Source: Owenia fusiformis
Taxonomy: Eukaryota; Annelida; Polychaeta; Sabellida; Oweniidae
Assembly (NCBI GenBank): GCA_903813345.2
Contig: CAIIXF020000004.1
Location: forward strand, 25,359,985 to 25,423,984
Reading direction: 5' to 3'
Length of the DNA stretch: 64,000 nucleotides
The translations under genes and the position numbers were made by a program. Under the pieces are notes generated by a model, which had not been told where the DNA came from, did no database searches, and saw only the letters and a list, made by a program, of their open reading frames with translations. Every line of letters begins with the position of its first letter. Position 1 is the stretch's first letter. Shown here one piece after another: positions 23,401-38,400 of this stretch.

Positions 23401-26400
23401 CATACTCATCCATATCAGTCTACAGACTGACATGTTAAGACTGTCAGTATAGACTAAATGTTGACCTATAGGTATATACTGATACCATACTGAAAGTATA
23501 CCTATACGTATATACTGAATGTACACCCACTGGTATATACTGAAATTATACTGAAACCATACTGGTATGTATATACTGAAAGTATACTGAATGTATACCC
23601 ATTGGTTTATACTGAAAGTATACTGAAACCATACTGGTAGGTCTAATTACCATAATTGAAACATACCTGTCAATGGAATTTTAACATGGGACATATACTG
23701 AAAGTATACTGAAACTAGACTAAAAGTTGACCTGTCAGTATAGACTGAAAGTATACCTGTCAGTATATACTGACCATACCTGGCAATGGGCTGGGATACT
23801 TTTTTAAAACCAGTGTATTCCTTCAGTCGTATGAAATACCTGGATGGAGCAAGATGTAGCGAACTGCCTTTCCCAAAAATTGTTTTAATTTTCAAAACAA
23901 TTGACATTTCAGTAAAAAATGAATCGGCAAGGAATAAAAAACAGGCATATAGTCATCTTTCTAAATTGAATAAAAATGCAAGAAAATCAGACATTTCAAT
24001 CAAAATATAGAGAGAAATGAGTGAAATCAGCAAGGAATAAACTAAACTGGGAGAGGACTTAAAATAGGCAAAAGCTTCTTGTTCGATCCTTTCCGTAATG
24101 CTAAATCCACCATAAATCATTATTATAAGATAATGTAATGAAAACATAGACAAATAAAATATTCTTAATAATGATAACTAAACAGACATGAGGTTGACAT
24201 TAAAGATGATATAGAATTGCAAAAATATTAGAAAATAAAACATCCAGTTCAGTGACACCTGAGAATTGTAATAATCAGGGATGAAATGAGATAAAATGTA
24301 AATGGAGTTAAATATCACGCTCGTAAATGAAGTATAATCTACTATTTCTCTAATGTGAATCAGACTCGTATGCAATGTACAGCTGAGAACCTTTTATTTC
24401 TATTAAAGGAGGATTGCTTCCCATGATTGTTCTGAGAACCTTTTATTTCTATTAAAGGAGGATTGGTTCCCATGATTCATGATTTCAAAGGAGGTCTGAA
24501 GTACTGCAAGTTGACTTTTTAACACAATTTTGATATTACTGAGTTTAAAAATGAATTCATTTTTTTGATCAACCTAGATCATCTGTGTTTCGTTTAGTCT
24601 CGTTTCAAGCCCCCTTGTGGCCCCCTCCCCCTTACACACATTACCTGTAAAGGGAAAGCACATTGTGATATATTTCATATGTAATGAATGACCCTCCATA
24701 TTAAACCCATATTCAGTCCCTACCAGTGAATAACCTCTATATAATATGGCTTGTGAGGAGAAGGACATGCATGAATGTGTTCATGCATTTCATAGTATTT
24801 GTTATAAATATCATATTTGCCCTCCCTATAAACCCCATATTCAGTCCCTCCCAGTGAATAACCACCTTATATTATGGCTTGTAAGGAGAAGGAATGTGTA
24901 CATGCATTTCATATATGTTGTAAATATCATATTGGCCCTCTTTATAAAACCTATATACAGTTCCTCCCAGTGAATAACCTCCATTTATTCCATAATAACA
25001 TGTTTTCCCTGGGAAAATAACAGGGAATAAAAGTGTTATTTGAAAAATCCCGTATCAGATCCCGTATCAGCCAAAATCCCGTATCAGATCCCGTATTGGA
25101 TCCCGTATCAGCAAAAATCCCGTATCAGATCCCGTATCAGAAATATTCCCGGTAATTTCTCTTGAGTTTTACGCTTTTCGTCTAGCACATCTCTACATGA
25201 AGTAAAAAAATCGTTTGGAAAATTGAAATTATTGAAATTATTATATGATAAATTGTATAATTTTATGTCACAATCATTGGATGATGACATACAAAAATTG
25301 AAAAAAAAATATTATGAAATAAATAGGTTATTGATGGTCGTGATGGAATATGGATTTATTCCTTGAGAAAATATGATATTGGCCTCAGAAAATATCATAT
25401 TGACACTCGGGCTATCGCCCTCGGTCAATATGATATTTTCCTTGGCCAATATCATATTTTCCCTCGGAATAAAATCCATATTCCATCCCTCCCATTAAAT
25501 AACCTCTATATATTTTAGCTTGTGAGGAGAAGGACATGCATGAATGTGTACAAGCATTTCATAGTATTTGTTATAAATATCATATTTGCCCTCCCTATAA
25601 ACCCCATATTCAGTCCCTCCCAGTGAATAACCACCTTATATTATGGCTTGTAAGGAGAAGGAATGTGTACATGCATTTCATTTTTGTTATAAATATCATA
25701 TTGGCCCTCCTTATAAAATCCATAACCATTCCCTCCCAGTGAATAACCTCCATATATTATGCCTTGTGAGGAATGGTGACTTATGCCTATGAGATTACAC
25801 CATATTTCAACATAAAAAACGGAAAGTGAATTGCAAATAGAAGCAATTGCTTCTTGTCATGACATTGCATGTAACTCCCTAATTCAAAATACTCATACCT
25901 TATTGTTTATGATTTTGAGTAGGTGTTTTGTATGTGCTCGTATTTAATTAATTCAACTCTTGTTCCTTGTTGAATCACCTGATTTCTTTCACTTTCATGC
26001 TTGTTGAATATTTCTCGATAAAAAGCAGTGAATTGGGTTTCTCATATATAATTCTCGAATCAAACAGAATTACACAATAAAGAGAACATGCTGAGTGGTG
26101 TTATATTCTAACAGTTATTGTATAAAAAATAAATCAGACGTTTCAGTATAGAAAAATAATTGATACATAGACAATTTTTCCAATATCGTCATAAGGGAAT
26201 GGAGGCGGGAATAGACGTCTTCGTTCAATATAATATCAATGTTCACATGATTTCAGGTATTTTTATCAAATAATCATCAATCTATTATGTTTTTGTATAA
26301 AGATAATTCTTGTTGCCGTGGTGATCTAATGAAAATTACCCATATTTTTAAACCTTACTGTAGAGCGTTGACATGTAATTTTTACGTAGGGGATAGAAGG

Positions 26401-29400
26401 CTTATTCAGCAGACGGCATTTATTCAGCAGACGGATCTGAGTGAAAATCAATAGTATTATGCGGTGGTCTCATAATCGTAGACATGTTCCTCTTGCGATT
26501 CATGCAAATTCTCATTAATTATGTACGTTTCGTATTATCCTTTTGGACAATAGCCACGCTGAGTAATCCACGTCACTTAAGACTTAGCATATAGAAAATG
26601 TATGACTGACATTTGTGTGAAGAATAAAATACAAAATGTCATTATTTATATTGAACTGATATAATGATTTTGTGGAAATCTGCAAGGGCGGGGAAAAAAA
26701 AATACAAGATAGAAAAATGTTTATTCTGTCTACGTCTTTATCCAAATAGGATTATCTATCATTATATGTCATTGTAAGAATGTATTTTGCATCTTTACAA
26801 TTTGTAAATTTCATGTCAATTTTGCACCATTTCTCTCTAAAATTTGACTGAAGTGTCTGATTTTCTTGCATTTCTATACAATTTAGAGTGTTAACTACAT
26901 GTCTGTTTATTTTATTCCTTGCTGATTCCACTTATTTCTCTCCAAAATTTGAATGAAGAGTCTGATTTTCTTGCATTTCTATACAATTTAGAGTGTTAAC
27001 TACATGCCTGGTTACTTTATTCCTTGCTAATTCCACTCTTTTCCACTCTATTTTGCATTTGAAAACATGACCATTTTAACCATTTTCTCAAGATTGGAAG
27101 TATCAGACTGAATGGCACTGTGACATATTTCTTTTATCATATGGGTACAATAAAATGAATTTTTCATGTAATTTTCTTCCTCATTGTGCGATTCATACAA
27201 TGATAACACTTCTTGAAACATATCCATGTTTCATCGAATTTCATCGATATTCAGACAGTTTATTCAACTTTTAGGGAGAACAAGCAGGGATAAGATATGA
27301 TGTTATTAACCACTAGTTGATATGAATTGATGCTAAAAATGTTATCACTCAAAATCATATGACATAACTGTGATATATAGAGGATATCCTATGATTTATG
27401 AGTGATATGATTTTTATCCACGAATGGATATGATATCTGCACGAGCGAGCGTAGCGAGAGAGTGCAGATATCAATATCCATGAGTGGATTAAAATCATAT
27501 CACGAGTAAATCATAGGATGTTCTTTTTATTCCATAGTTAAAGTCATCATCAGAATTGTCGGAAATTAAGTCATTTAATTCGAATTTTCCAAACGATCCG
27601 GCAATGTTGACACTTAGCCTCGTTTTGAGTCTGAAGTAGCAAAAATCCATTAACCATCGCATACGACGTCGTATGTCATGGCTAAAAACCCGTATGCTAT
27701 GGTTAAGTGAAAATTTGTCAAAAATATCATATTTTACCACTGATTACAAAAATACCGTTTTTATTTTCACATGTTATCCAATGAATATCATGCTAACTAT
27801 GGAATAACATAGAATATCACTCAAAATCATATTATATCACTCAAAGTCATACATCGCTCAAACCTCAATATCATAGCATAATGCTCAAAATTATGGAATA
27901 TCAATGACATCATATGATATCACATTCATATCACATTTCATATTTTATTTTATCCTCTTTCCTTAAGCTCAAAATATCTTCATAATTAACATTACAAGTA
28001 AGTACCCAAATGTTTCTTTTATTTCTCGATAGCTGTACACATTTCTAGTCTGTGACAAATGTATAAACACGACCCGCCATGATATGTTATTATGACTGCA
28101 GGCCCTGACATTTGTATGACACTCATTTGAATTAAGGCCAATTTCTGTGGTAACATTCCATAAATGATGCACAGTAATGTAATTGAGAAGGAGGTATAAT
28201 TATGCTCTCGCCAGTTGATGGCTCATCGGGGGGGGGGGGGGGGGGTAAGGTATAAGGACTACAGAATATTCTTTTAAATGATGCATAGTAATGTAATATG
28301 AAGAGGAGACATAATTATTGTGCTCTTGCCAGTTGACATCTAGCTATTATATAAACTACCCTCTGCCTAAGTATAGACAATATTACAGTTTAACAGCCCC
28401 GGCCCATTGGTGCCTATGACAGCCAGGGTTATAATCATTTCAAACCTACCGCCTGATTTTTCTCAACCACTTTTTACACTGAAACTGAATTTGACATTGA
28501 ATCATATATGTTTAGTGATTTTAAAAGATATTCTGTTACAATAATTTATAAAAAGTATACTCATATCAGGCCCGTAGCCAGGATTTGCCAAGGGGGCTCA
28601 GTTTTCCAAAATTTCCAGGGGGGGTTCACATTTGACAATTTTGGCCAAAATCACTTAAGAATTGCTCAAAATGGTGAAAAACTGCATGATTTTGAAAGAG
28701 TTTTGGGCCGGGGGGGGGGGGGGGGGGGGGGGGGGCTCGCCCGAACCCTGCGAACCCCCCCTGGCTATGGGCCTGCATATCATCAAATTTACAGTTTCAA
28801 GTTTGATTTATGAAATAAACCCTTGAATGGCCTTCTAGTAAATAGATGTGTATACGGTGAGACCTGTCATTAAGAACACCTCTCTCTAGTGAACACCTGT
28901 CTCTAGTAAACACCTGTCATTAAGAACACCTCTCTCTAGTGAACATCTGTCTCTAGTTAACACCCTTCCTCTGCACATACTCTACTGACTTCTGTAAAAA
29001 TCACCCTCTCTGTAGTAAACACCTGCCAACACTGATCATTTTTCTCAGCAAATAAATGTGTTCAACAGGCCTGTAGCCAGGATTTACCAAGGGGGGTTCA
29101 CTTTTTGAAAAATTCCAGGGGGGTTCACTTGTGACAATTTTGGTCCAAAAATGGCCAAAATCAATTAAAAAGTGCTCAGAATGGTGAAAAATTGCATGAT
29201 TTTGAAAGATTGTTTTGGCCAGGGGGCCTGTTCAATATTCACAGGTTTTACTGTAATTTTGAGTGGAAAATTGAGGTGACGCATAAGTTGGTCAAAGGAA
29301 AAATCAATGAGCACATTTCTAAGCATTTGTTATTGAGAGGTAGAAAGCACTTTATCATCATGATGACGAAGGCTCAGACCTGATCCCCATGTAATATTAA

Positions 29401-32400
29401 ATTGGATTATGTCAAGAAGGAAGATACGAAAAATGTATTTTTGATTATTCATTATTGATTCAGTTTCTTTGATGACCAATATATCATTGATACGACATCA
29501 GGGTATCTGAGAGTCATTAAAAGACATAATATGTCATATAATTGTAATTTTTGAATTGAATGTAATATTTATAGTGTTATGTTTTAGTGATCTTTAAATT
29601 GAAATAGTCTCGTATCAAGCCTTTGTACCTCCCTCAACTCTGATTCTTTTTTTATCGCACTTCTTATCTCTTATCACGAAAAAGATGGTCGCCGCATGAG
29701 TCTCGTCGGCAAAATTCTTGGAAAACCGCTTATCTGTTCAATTCACGAAGAAAACTGGAATGAACATGATTATGAAAGATTGAGCCAGCTAGAAGCTGAT
29801 TAAAAAATGCATCTTTTGATGTCTTTTTTGCATCAAAAGCAGATCGGAATTACACGGCTATTTACTGCACTGCTAGTTTGTACTTAATACCCTAAGAAGG
29901 CTGTCATCATGTTAATGAATAAATCAATAAAAATGTATTGAAATTGAAACATGCAAGATAAAGCATAAAAAGTGGAATCAGCAAGAAATAAAGTAAAATT
30001 GCATGTAGTTGACACTCTAAATTGTATAAATGTAAGAAAACAGATAAGGTAGTCATATTTTCAAATGCAAAATAGAGTGGAAATGAGTGAAATCAGCAAG
30101 GAATAAAGTAAACAGGCATGTACTTAACACTCTAAATTGTATAGAATTGCAAGAAAATCAGACTTTTCATTCAAATTTTAGAGAGAAATAAGTGGAATCA
30201 GCAAGAAATAAAATAAACAGGCATGAAATCAGGATTACAAATTGTACAAATCAAATCGGGCCGTTCACTCAAATTTTAGAGAGAAATAACTCAAAATATC
30301 ATAAGAAAAATGAGACATTCAGAGTGGATTAAAACACGGGGCATAATATAATCAACACGACATTAAGGCTCACAGAGCTGACATATATGAGGAATAATGT
30401 TCCGGGATGTAGAAACAACAATTTCTTGTTCCCTTGGCATAACTGTAGCGCTGTACATTAATAATCATAAATGTCAGTGGAATTTCCATAGTTAATTGTC
30501 TCATAAATTATCCTTAAAATTATCCTTAATTAGCTCATTATTATCATTATCCTAATGATTTTATTTAGTTATTTCATCAAATATATACATGTAGCTTGTA
30601 AAGGTGGGAGAAAGGTCACTTTACAATGGGAGGCCACCGGAGCTGCCCATAATTTTATATTAATTGCACATGCAACGATGTCTTAATTTGCCAATTTTCC
30701 TCACGAAAACATTTGTATTCTGTGTTCCAGTGCTGTTAAAGACTGCAACTACGTCATTCACACTGCCAGCCCATTCCCCAATCAGGTCGTGAAGGACCCA
30801 GAAACGGAACTTATCCAACCAGCTGTAGAGGGCACCACTAACGTATTAAAGGCGATACAGGCTGGCAAAACTGTCAAACGTGTCGTCATCACAAGCAGCA
30901 TTGCTACAGTTATAGGTAAATATGAATCACAAATCAAGTAATTGCCAAAAGTTAGAAAAAGCACATTTAAGATTAAAACCAGTCATGGGGAAAAGAATTT
31001 CCAAGTATCCCGAACAAGTAGAGTTTATTTGTTTCCTCTCAAAAGACTTCGATAGTGGAGATAAAGGCTATAAAGTAAAGCTTGACCAATTGTTATACAG
31101 TATTTTACCTTAGTTAACCTCTTGACTACCAAGAGTGACGAGATTTCTCGTCATCTAAGAAATGACCTTGAAACCCTGACTAAAATTGCTCTAATTTGAA
31201 CAATTTTCAACCAATTTACACAAAATATGTTTTAAAATGTGTAGAAATGAACTCTGTCGACTAATTTTACTAAATTGAGCATATGTCTTATATGTACATG
31301 TCGTATTTTGTAAAATGTCAAAAGCTGGCAAAAATGAGAAAATCTCTGGTTTCAAACGGATTTTATATAATATTGTAATCATAATAATTGTAATGTAGGT
31401 GGCGAAACTGGGGTTGACACAACAAAGACATATACAGAGGAAGATTGGGCCAATGTTGATAAACTAGATGGCTATTCCAAAAGTAAAACACTGGCAGAGA
31501 AAGCTGCATGGGATTTCCTCAAAGAACTGCCAGGTAATGGAAAACTTTGCCACCCATGGCAAAAGATTGATTTCATTTGCCCTCTTTAGATAATAGATAA
31601 ATATTTGATTTACTTTAGTTTATTCAATCAGAACCAAGAGGTATGAAATAAGCAGCAAAGTCATGTGTTTTAATCAGAGGGAAACGTAATGCAGTGTTAA
31701 ATACTCAAATCAACATTCCTGATCCCTTGGCCAAAAATTCTCCAAAATATGCAGTTTTTGAGCATTCTGAGCACTTTTCAATTAATTTTTGGGCAAATTT
31801 GTCAAAGGACGATTCTCGGTTTGGAGAACGAAGTTCATCAATCTAAATGAGCATTATCCCTGCTTCGGACAAATTTGATTTTTTTACATAATATAGATTT
31901 GAATGTCTTCTTTTGAATAGTCATAATTTAATTTGGGTAATATTCCTAGATTTTTTGCAAAAAAATATAAGCGCAGGACACTGATGAACTTCTTTCCCCA
32001 AATCGAGACTTGTATTTTATCGAATCGGTCTATTTGAGCATTATCCCTGCTTCAGACCAATTTGTTATTTTTACATATTGTAGATTTAATTGTCCTCTTT
32101 TGAATATTCATAGTTTAATTTGGGTAATATTTCTATATTTTTCATGAAAAAATTTTTAGCCCAGGAGGCTGTTCTCCAAACCGAGAATCGTCCTTTGAAC
32201 TACCTCCCCCTTGAATTTTTTTTCAAAAGCTTGCTACAGTCCTGTTGATTTCTGACTACTTCCCGACCTTGTTCAACCTTGATTGAAAGTATTCCAGAGA
32301 TGTTTTTGATTCGATGATTTATTCTGTCATCTTGTAGACATATTTGACGAGGTTATTTTTCTTCCATAAGAAGCAATCTAAGCAGGAGAATCAATCTTTT

Positions 32401-35400
32401 TGAAAAAGATATGACTTAAGCCCTGAGATTTTTTGTCCAATAAATGAAAATGTTCAAGTTGTATCGATATTTGAAGATGAAAATTTTGTTTGTTTGTTTG
32501 ATATTTGAAGATGAAAATTTTGTTTTTTGTTGATTTGTTTGTTTATTAACAAGTATGTATTGCTTCAATTACAGAGGAGGAACGATTTGAAATAGCAACT
32601 ATTCAACCAGGCTATGTATTGGGACCTATCATCCATGGAAGCATGTGCACCAGTATGGAGGTGAATATCTCATTAAATATGCGCATATTTTATAGTGTCT
32701 CTTAGTCCATATATGGTAAGGAGGATGTGCACCAGTAATAGTATAGAGGTGTTCCAGTATGGAGGTGAGTATCTCATTAAATATGCGCATATTTTATAGT
32801 GTCTCTTAGTCCATATATGGTAAGGAGGATGTGCACCAGTAATAGTATAGAGGTGTTCCAGTATGGAGGTGAGTATCTCATTAAATATGCGCATATTTTA
32901 TAGTGTCTCTTAGTCCATATATGGTAAGGAGGATGTACACCAGTAATAGTATAGAGGTGTTCCAGTATGGAGGTGAGTATCTCATTAAATATGCGCATAT
33001 TTTATAGTGTCTTTTAGTCCATATATGGTAAGAAGTATGTGCACCAGTATGGAGGTGAGTATCTCATTAAATATGCGCATATTTTATAGTGTCTTTTAGT
33101 CCATATATGGTAAGAAGTATGTGCACCAGTATGGAGGTGAGTATCTCATTAAATACGCACATATTTTATAGTGTCTTTTAGTCCATATATGGTAAGGAGG
33201 ATGTGCACCAGTAATAGTATAGAGGTGTTCCAGTATGGAGGTTAGTATCTCATTAAATATGCGCATATTTTATAGTGTCTTTTAGTCCATATATGGTAAG
33301 GAGGATGTGCACCAGTAATAGTATAGAGGTGTTCCAGTATGGAGGTGAGTATCTCATTAAATATGCGCATATTTTATAGTGTCTCTTAGTCCATATATGG
33401 TAAGGAGGATGTGCACTAGTAATAGTATAGAGGTGTTCCAGTATGGAGGTGAGTATCTCATTAAATATGCGCATATTTTATAGTGTCTCTTAGTCCATAT
33501 ATGGTAAGGAGGATGTGCACCAGTATGGAGGTGAGTATCTCATTAAATATGCGCATATTTTATGCTGTCTCTAATCCATATATGGTTAAAATTATTCAAG
33601 CAGATATTCATTCAAAGTATCAGCATGTAAGGTCACAATCATCTAAGCATCAAACAAAGAAAGGAGATCACCCGGAATTTAAAAATGAAACTTTGAGTAA
33701 AGATAAACCTGTCCATATAAAAATGAATGTCTAGAATCATCTTTTCATGAAGATTGTTTCATCTGTGAATTCTGGGTAATTCCATCTCTTCGTCAATCAC
33801 ATACATGTAGTGAAAGTTCAGATAAGGTAACAATTATCTGAATATCCAGTTGAGTGGGAATCACCCAGAATTCATAGATGAACGTCTAGAACCATCTTCA
33901 CAAGAAGATTTTTCATCTGTGAATTCTGGGTAATTTTTCCTCTTTATCAAACACATACATGTTGTGAAAATAGAGTTTCAGCATGTTTCAAACTTAATTT
34001 TTGCAGGTGCCCAAGAAGCTTCTGGAGCGAGCTATGCCAGGACTCCCCAAACTTAACTTTAACATTGTTGATGTCCGTGACGTAGCAGAAGCCCATATTA
34101 AGGCAATGACTGCACCAGAGGCTGCTGGGAAGAGACATATTGCCGTCACCCATAATATGTGGATCCGGGATATTGCATCTGTCATCGCAGAGGAGTACAG
34201 ACCACAAGGTATCTAATATAATCTAATAGTATATTAATAACAGGGTATCTAATATTATCTAATAGTATATTAATAACAGGGTATCTAATATTATCTAATA
34301 GTATATCAATAACAGGGTGCTAGACAAAATCGAAAATTTTGGTGAAAAATCATTTACACTCAGTTTAATTGGTGCATAACTTGTTTTTCATATTTTACAG
34401 TCAATAACTGAGCCAGAAGCCCTTCATTAGAGGAGCCCTGTGTTCTTTAATGTGCATCAAAACACAGACATAAAATTTCCTACACCCTGAATAACATAAT
34501 GCACAAAATAATTTGTCTGGATCAGGAAAAGAATCTGGTTACGACAGTTGTAATTAGTGTTGGCTTTGCCAATGAGCCGTATTGGGTGGACTAAAAGAAA
34601 AAATATGACAGCTTGACTGGAATTATATTTAGTTGCTAAAGAAAACATTTATACACTGTATCATACTATTCTTCCACACTATTTTACCACACTATTATGC
34701 CATACTTTTCTTCCACACTATTTTACCACACTATTATGCTAAACTATTCTTTCACACTATTTTACCACACTATTATGCCAAACTATTCTTCCACACTATT
34801 TTACCACACTATTATGCCATACTATTCTGCCACACTATTTTACCACACTATTATGCCATACTATTCTCCTACACTATTTTACCACACTAGTATGCCATAC
34901 TATTCTCCCACACTATTTTACCACACTATTATGCTAAACTATTCTTTCACACTATTTTACCACACTATTATGCTAAACTATTCTTTCACACTATTTTACA
35001 ACACTATTATGCCATACTATTCTTTCACACTATTTTACCACACTATTATGCCAAACTATTCTTCCACACTATTTTACCACACTATTATGCCATACTATTC
35101 TCCCACACTATTTTACCACACTATTATGCCATACTATTCTTCCACACTATTTTACCACACTATAATGCCATACTATTCTTCCACACTATTTTACCACACT
35201 ATTATGCCATACTATTCTCCCACACTATTTTACCACACTATTATGCTAAACTATTCTTCCACACTATTTTACCACATGATTATGCCATACTATTCTTCCA
35301 CACTATTTTACCACACTATAATGCCATACTATTCTTCCACACTATTTTACCACACTATAATGCCATACTATTCTCCCACACTATTTTACCACACTATTAT

Positions 35401-38400
35401 GCTAAACTATTCTTCCACACTATTTTACCACATGATTATGCCATACTATTCTTCCACACTATTTTACCACACTATAATGCCATACTATTCTTCCACACTA
35501 TTTTACCACACTATAATGCCATACTATTCTCCCACACTATTTTACCACACTATTATGCTAAACTATTCTTTCACACTATTTTACCACATGATTATGCCAT
35601 ACTATTCTTCCACACTATTTTACCACACTATAATGCCATACTATTCTTCCACACTATTTTACCACACTATAATGCCATACTATTCTCCCACACTATTTTA
35701 CCACACTATTATGTTAAACTATTCTTTCACACTATTTTACCACATGATTATGCCATACTATTCTGCCACACTATTTTACCACACTATTATGCCAAACTAT
35801 TCTTCCACACTATTATGCCATACTATTCTTCCACACTATTTTACCACACTATAATGCCATACTATTTCAGGCTACAATGTGCCTACTTGGCAGCTCCCCA
35901 ACTTTGCAGTTTGGGTCGGTGGAATGTTTGATAAAACTGTCAAATTGACAGTTCCCCAGCTCGGCAAACAGTACAAGCTAGAGAGTACTAAGGTATGGAG
36001 GTTTTACATTTTTTACTTGTCTTATTATTTATTTATCTACATGAAATGAATAGATACATGTATAGTAATGTTCATAAAAAATGTTCTAGAAATAAATTTG
36101 ATCTCAGGTCTTATAATTTAGAATCAGCATTTGGTCAAAAATCTGTCAAACCCAGAGGCCAAATTACATGGAACTATTTCTTTATTTTCTTTTAATAATT
36201 TTAAGATTTAAGCAATCTATTTAAATAGTAATGTAAAAAAGGCTATATACATCCAAGAAGATGTCAAGCCGATTGTGTTTTTGAGATTATATTATGTAAA
36301 TGAAAAGTATTGATGAATATAGAAAAAAAAATAATAATCATGAAATTAAAGGACCAGGTATAGTCTGGCAAGTGACTTTAAACTGTCATCTTTCACCATG
36401 ATTAGTTTCTAAATTTAAATATGACATTTCCCATTAACATAATATGTTATCTTTTGAGTAAATTCTCAAGAATAATAAAAATAGCAATCGAACAATTCTG
36501 AAAATCATAATTAGGGACCCCATTTCAAATTTTTTTTCAAAATGTTGAACCTATTTACTCAAAAGAGGATATTTTTCTGATATTAAAAGTGACAACATGG
36601 GGTCCTAACTGATACATTTTCAGAGAGTTGGATTGATATTTTTGTTATCATGGGGACTTTACTTAAAAGAAAACATATTGTTTCAATAAAAAACACGGTC
36701 TTTACGGCCAGAAAGTACTCATGGTGAAAGATATGACTGTCCAAAATCACTTGCCATACTATACCTGGTCCTTTACTCATGAAAATGTCATCATGTCAAA
36801 AATGATTTCCTAAGTCAAGGTCACAATGATATCCACACCAATAACTTATAATTTATGTCAAACTTCCAATATTATAAGAAATGTTCATACCATATGAGAA
36901 GTTAAAGGGCCAAGATGAAGGTTGCCTGGGGATTAGAAAATCTATAGAAAACTGATTTCTGAATGTTCACACTTACTATATATATTCCAGTTAAAAGAAG
37001 TGCTAGAGATCGAATCCAAAATTCAAAGGAGACCATATTAGATATGTGTAGCACTATGATAGGATTTTGGTGGGGCCTTTGGAGAAATTGACTTTTGAAT
37101 ATTCACACTTGACTACCTTATCTTTCAGTTAAAAGAAGTGCTAGGGATTGAACCCAAAGATTCAAAGGAGACCATATTAGATATGTGTAGCACTATGATA
37201 GCATTTTGGGTGGGGACTTTGTGAAAATTGACTTTTGAATATTCAAACTTGACTACCTTATCTTCCAGTTAAAAGAAGTGCTTGGGATCGAACCCAAAGA
37301 TTCAAAGGAGACCATATTAGATATGTGTAGCACTATGATTGAAGGAGGATGGGTAAAGAAACCAAAGCCCAAAAAGCAGAAGGCATCCAAGGCAAAGAAA
37401 GATGAAGAGGCAGTTGAGAATCACGTAGCAGAAGGATCAGGTGAGAAAAAATGTCATGATGATCATGTTGTCAAATGAGAAATATGGTTGAAAAGAGTGG
37501 AATTAGCAAGGAATGAAGTTAACAGAGATTTAGGCAACACTCTAAATTGTATAGAAATGCAAGAAAATCAGACACTTCATTCAAATTTTAGAGAGAAAAG
37601 AGAGGAATCAGCAAGGAATAAACTGAGCGGGCATGGAGTTAACACCCTAAAGTGTAGTTTAGAAATGCAAGAAAATGATGCAGTTCACTTAAATATAAAA
37701 TAGCTTGCTTAAAATAGACATGATTACCAAAGAGAAAATTCATGCTTGAAATGCAAACATCCATGTTATAAATGCAAATATTCATGCTAGAAATGCAAAT
37801 ATTCATGCACAAAATGTATTCATGGTAAAAATGCAATAACATGTATTCTAGTACCCATGCTACAAATGCAAATACCCATGCAAGCAGTAAATAATTCAAC
37901 ACATTAATTAAGTAGAAGTATTTCTTGTCATCAATCATTTTGTTAAATGTTCCAATTTTCTGTTGTAGCTGATGCCAAGAATGAAGAAGAAAAGAAAGAA
38001 GGCGAAGAGACGGAAGAGAAAAAAGAAGAAGGTGAGAATACAATTAAAGGAGCAATTTATTGTAAAATTTTTATATCAGAACACCTCTTTAATCTGAACA
38101 CCTCTCAATATGAACACTTTCTCCATCCCAATTTCCCAACCTCCCATTCAGTCCCATGTTAAAGAAAGCTTGAAATATGAACACTTTCTCCATCCCAATT
38201 TCCCAACCTCCAATTCAGTCCCATGTTAAAGAAACCTTGAAATATGAACACTTTCTCCATCCCAATTTCCCAAACTCCCATTCAGTCCCATGTTAGAGAA
38301 ACCTTGAAATATGAACACTTTCTCCATCCCAATTTCCCAACCTCCCATTCAGTCCCATGTTAAAGAAACCTTGAAATATGAACACTTTCTCCATCCCAAT

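Larger units (their letters stand above)
17453..30730 (+). other. Reductase intron of 13.3 kb, repeat-filled
   Basis: No coding exon was seen between the GTCAGT donor and the TGTTCCAG acceptor. The content is tandem repeats, MITEs and hairpins, listed separately. Stretches without a listed element (for example 18700-19230, 21830-22650, 25780-26820 and 29400-29960) show nothing recognisable. Confidence 0.85.

Noticed and set aside
34697-35854. 385-codon plus-strand open frame
   Set aside because: It is a 39-bp repeat without stops, inside an intron bounded by well-supported exons. The low-complexity translation reflects the repeat period.
36001-36195. 66-codon frame after reductase exon 7
   Set aside because: It lies in the intron directly after a consensus donor at 35992, and the next exon in phase is at 37269.
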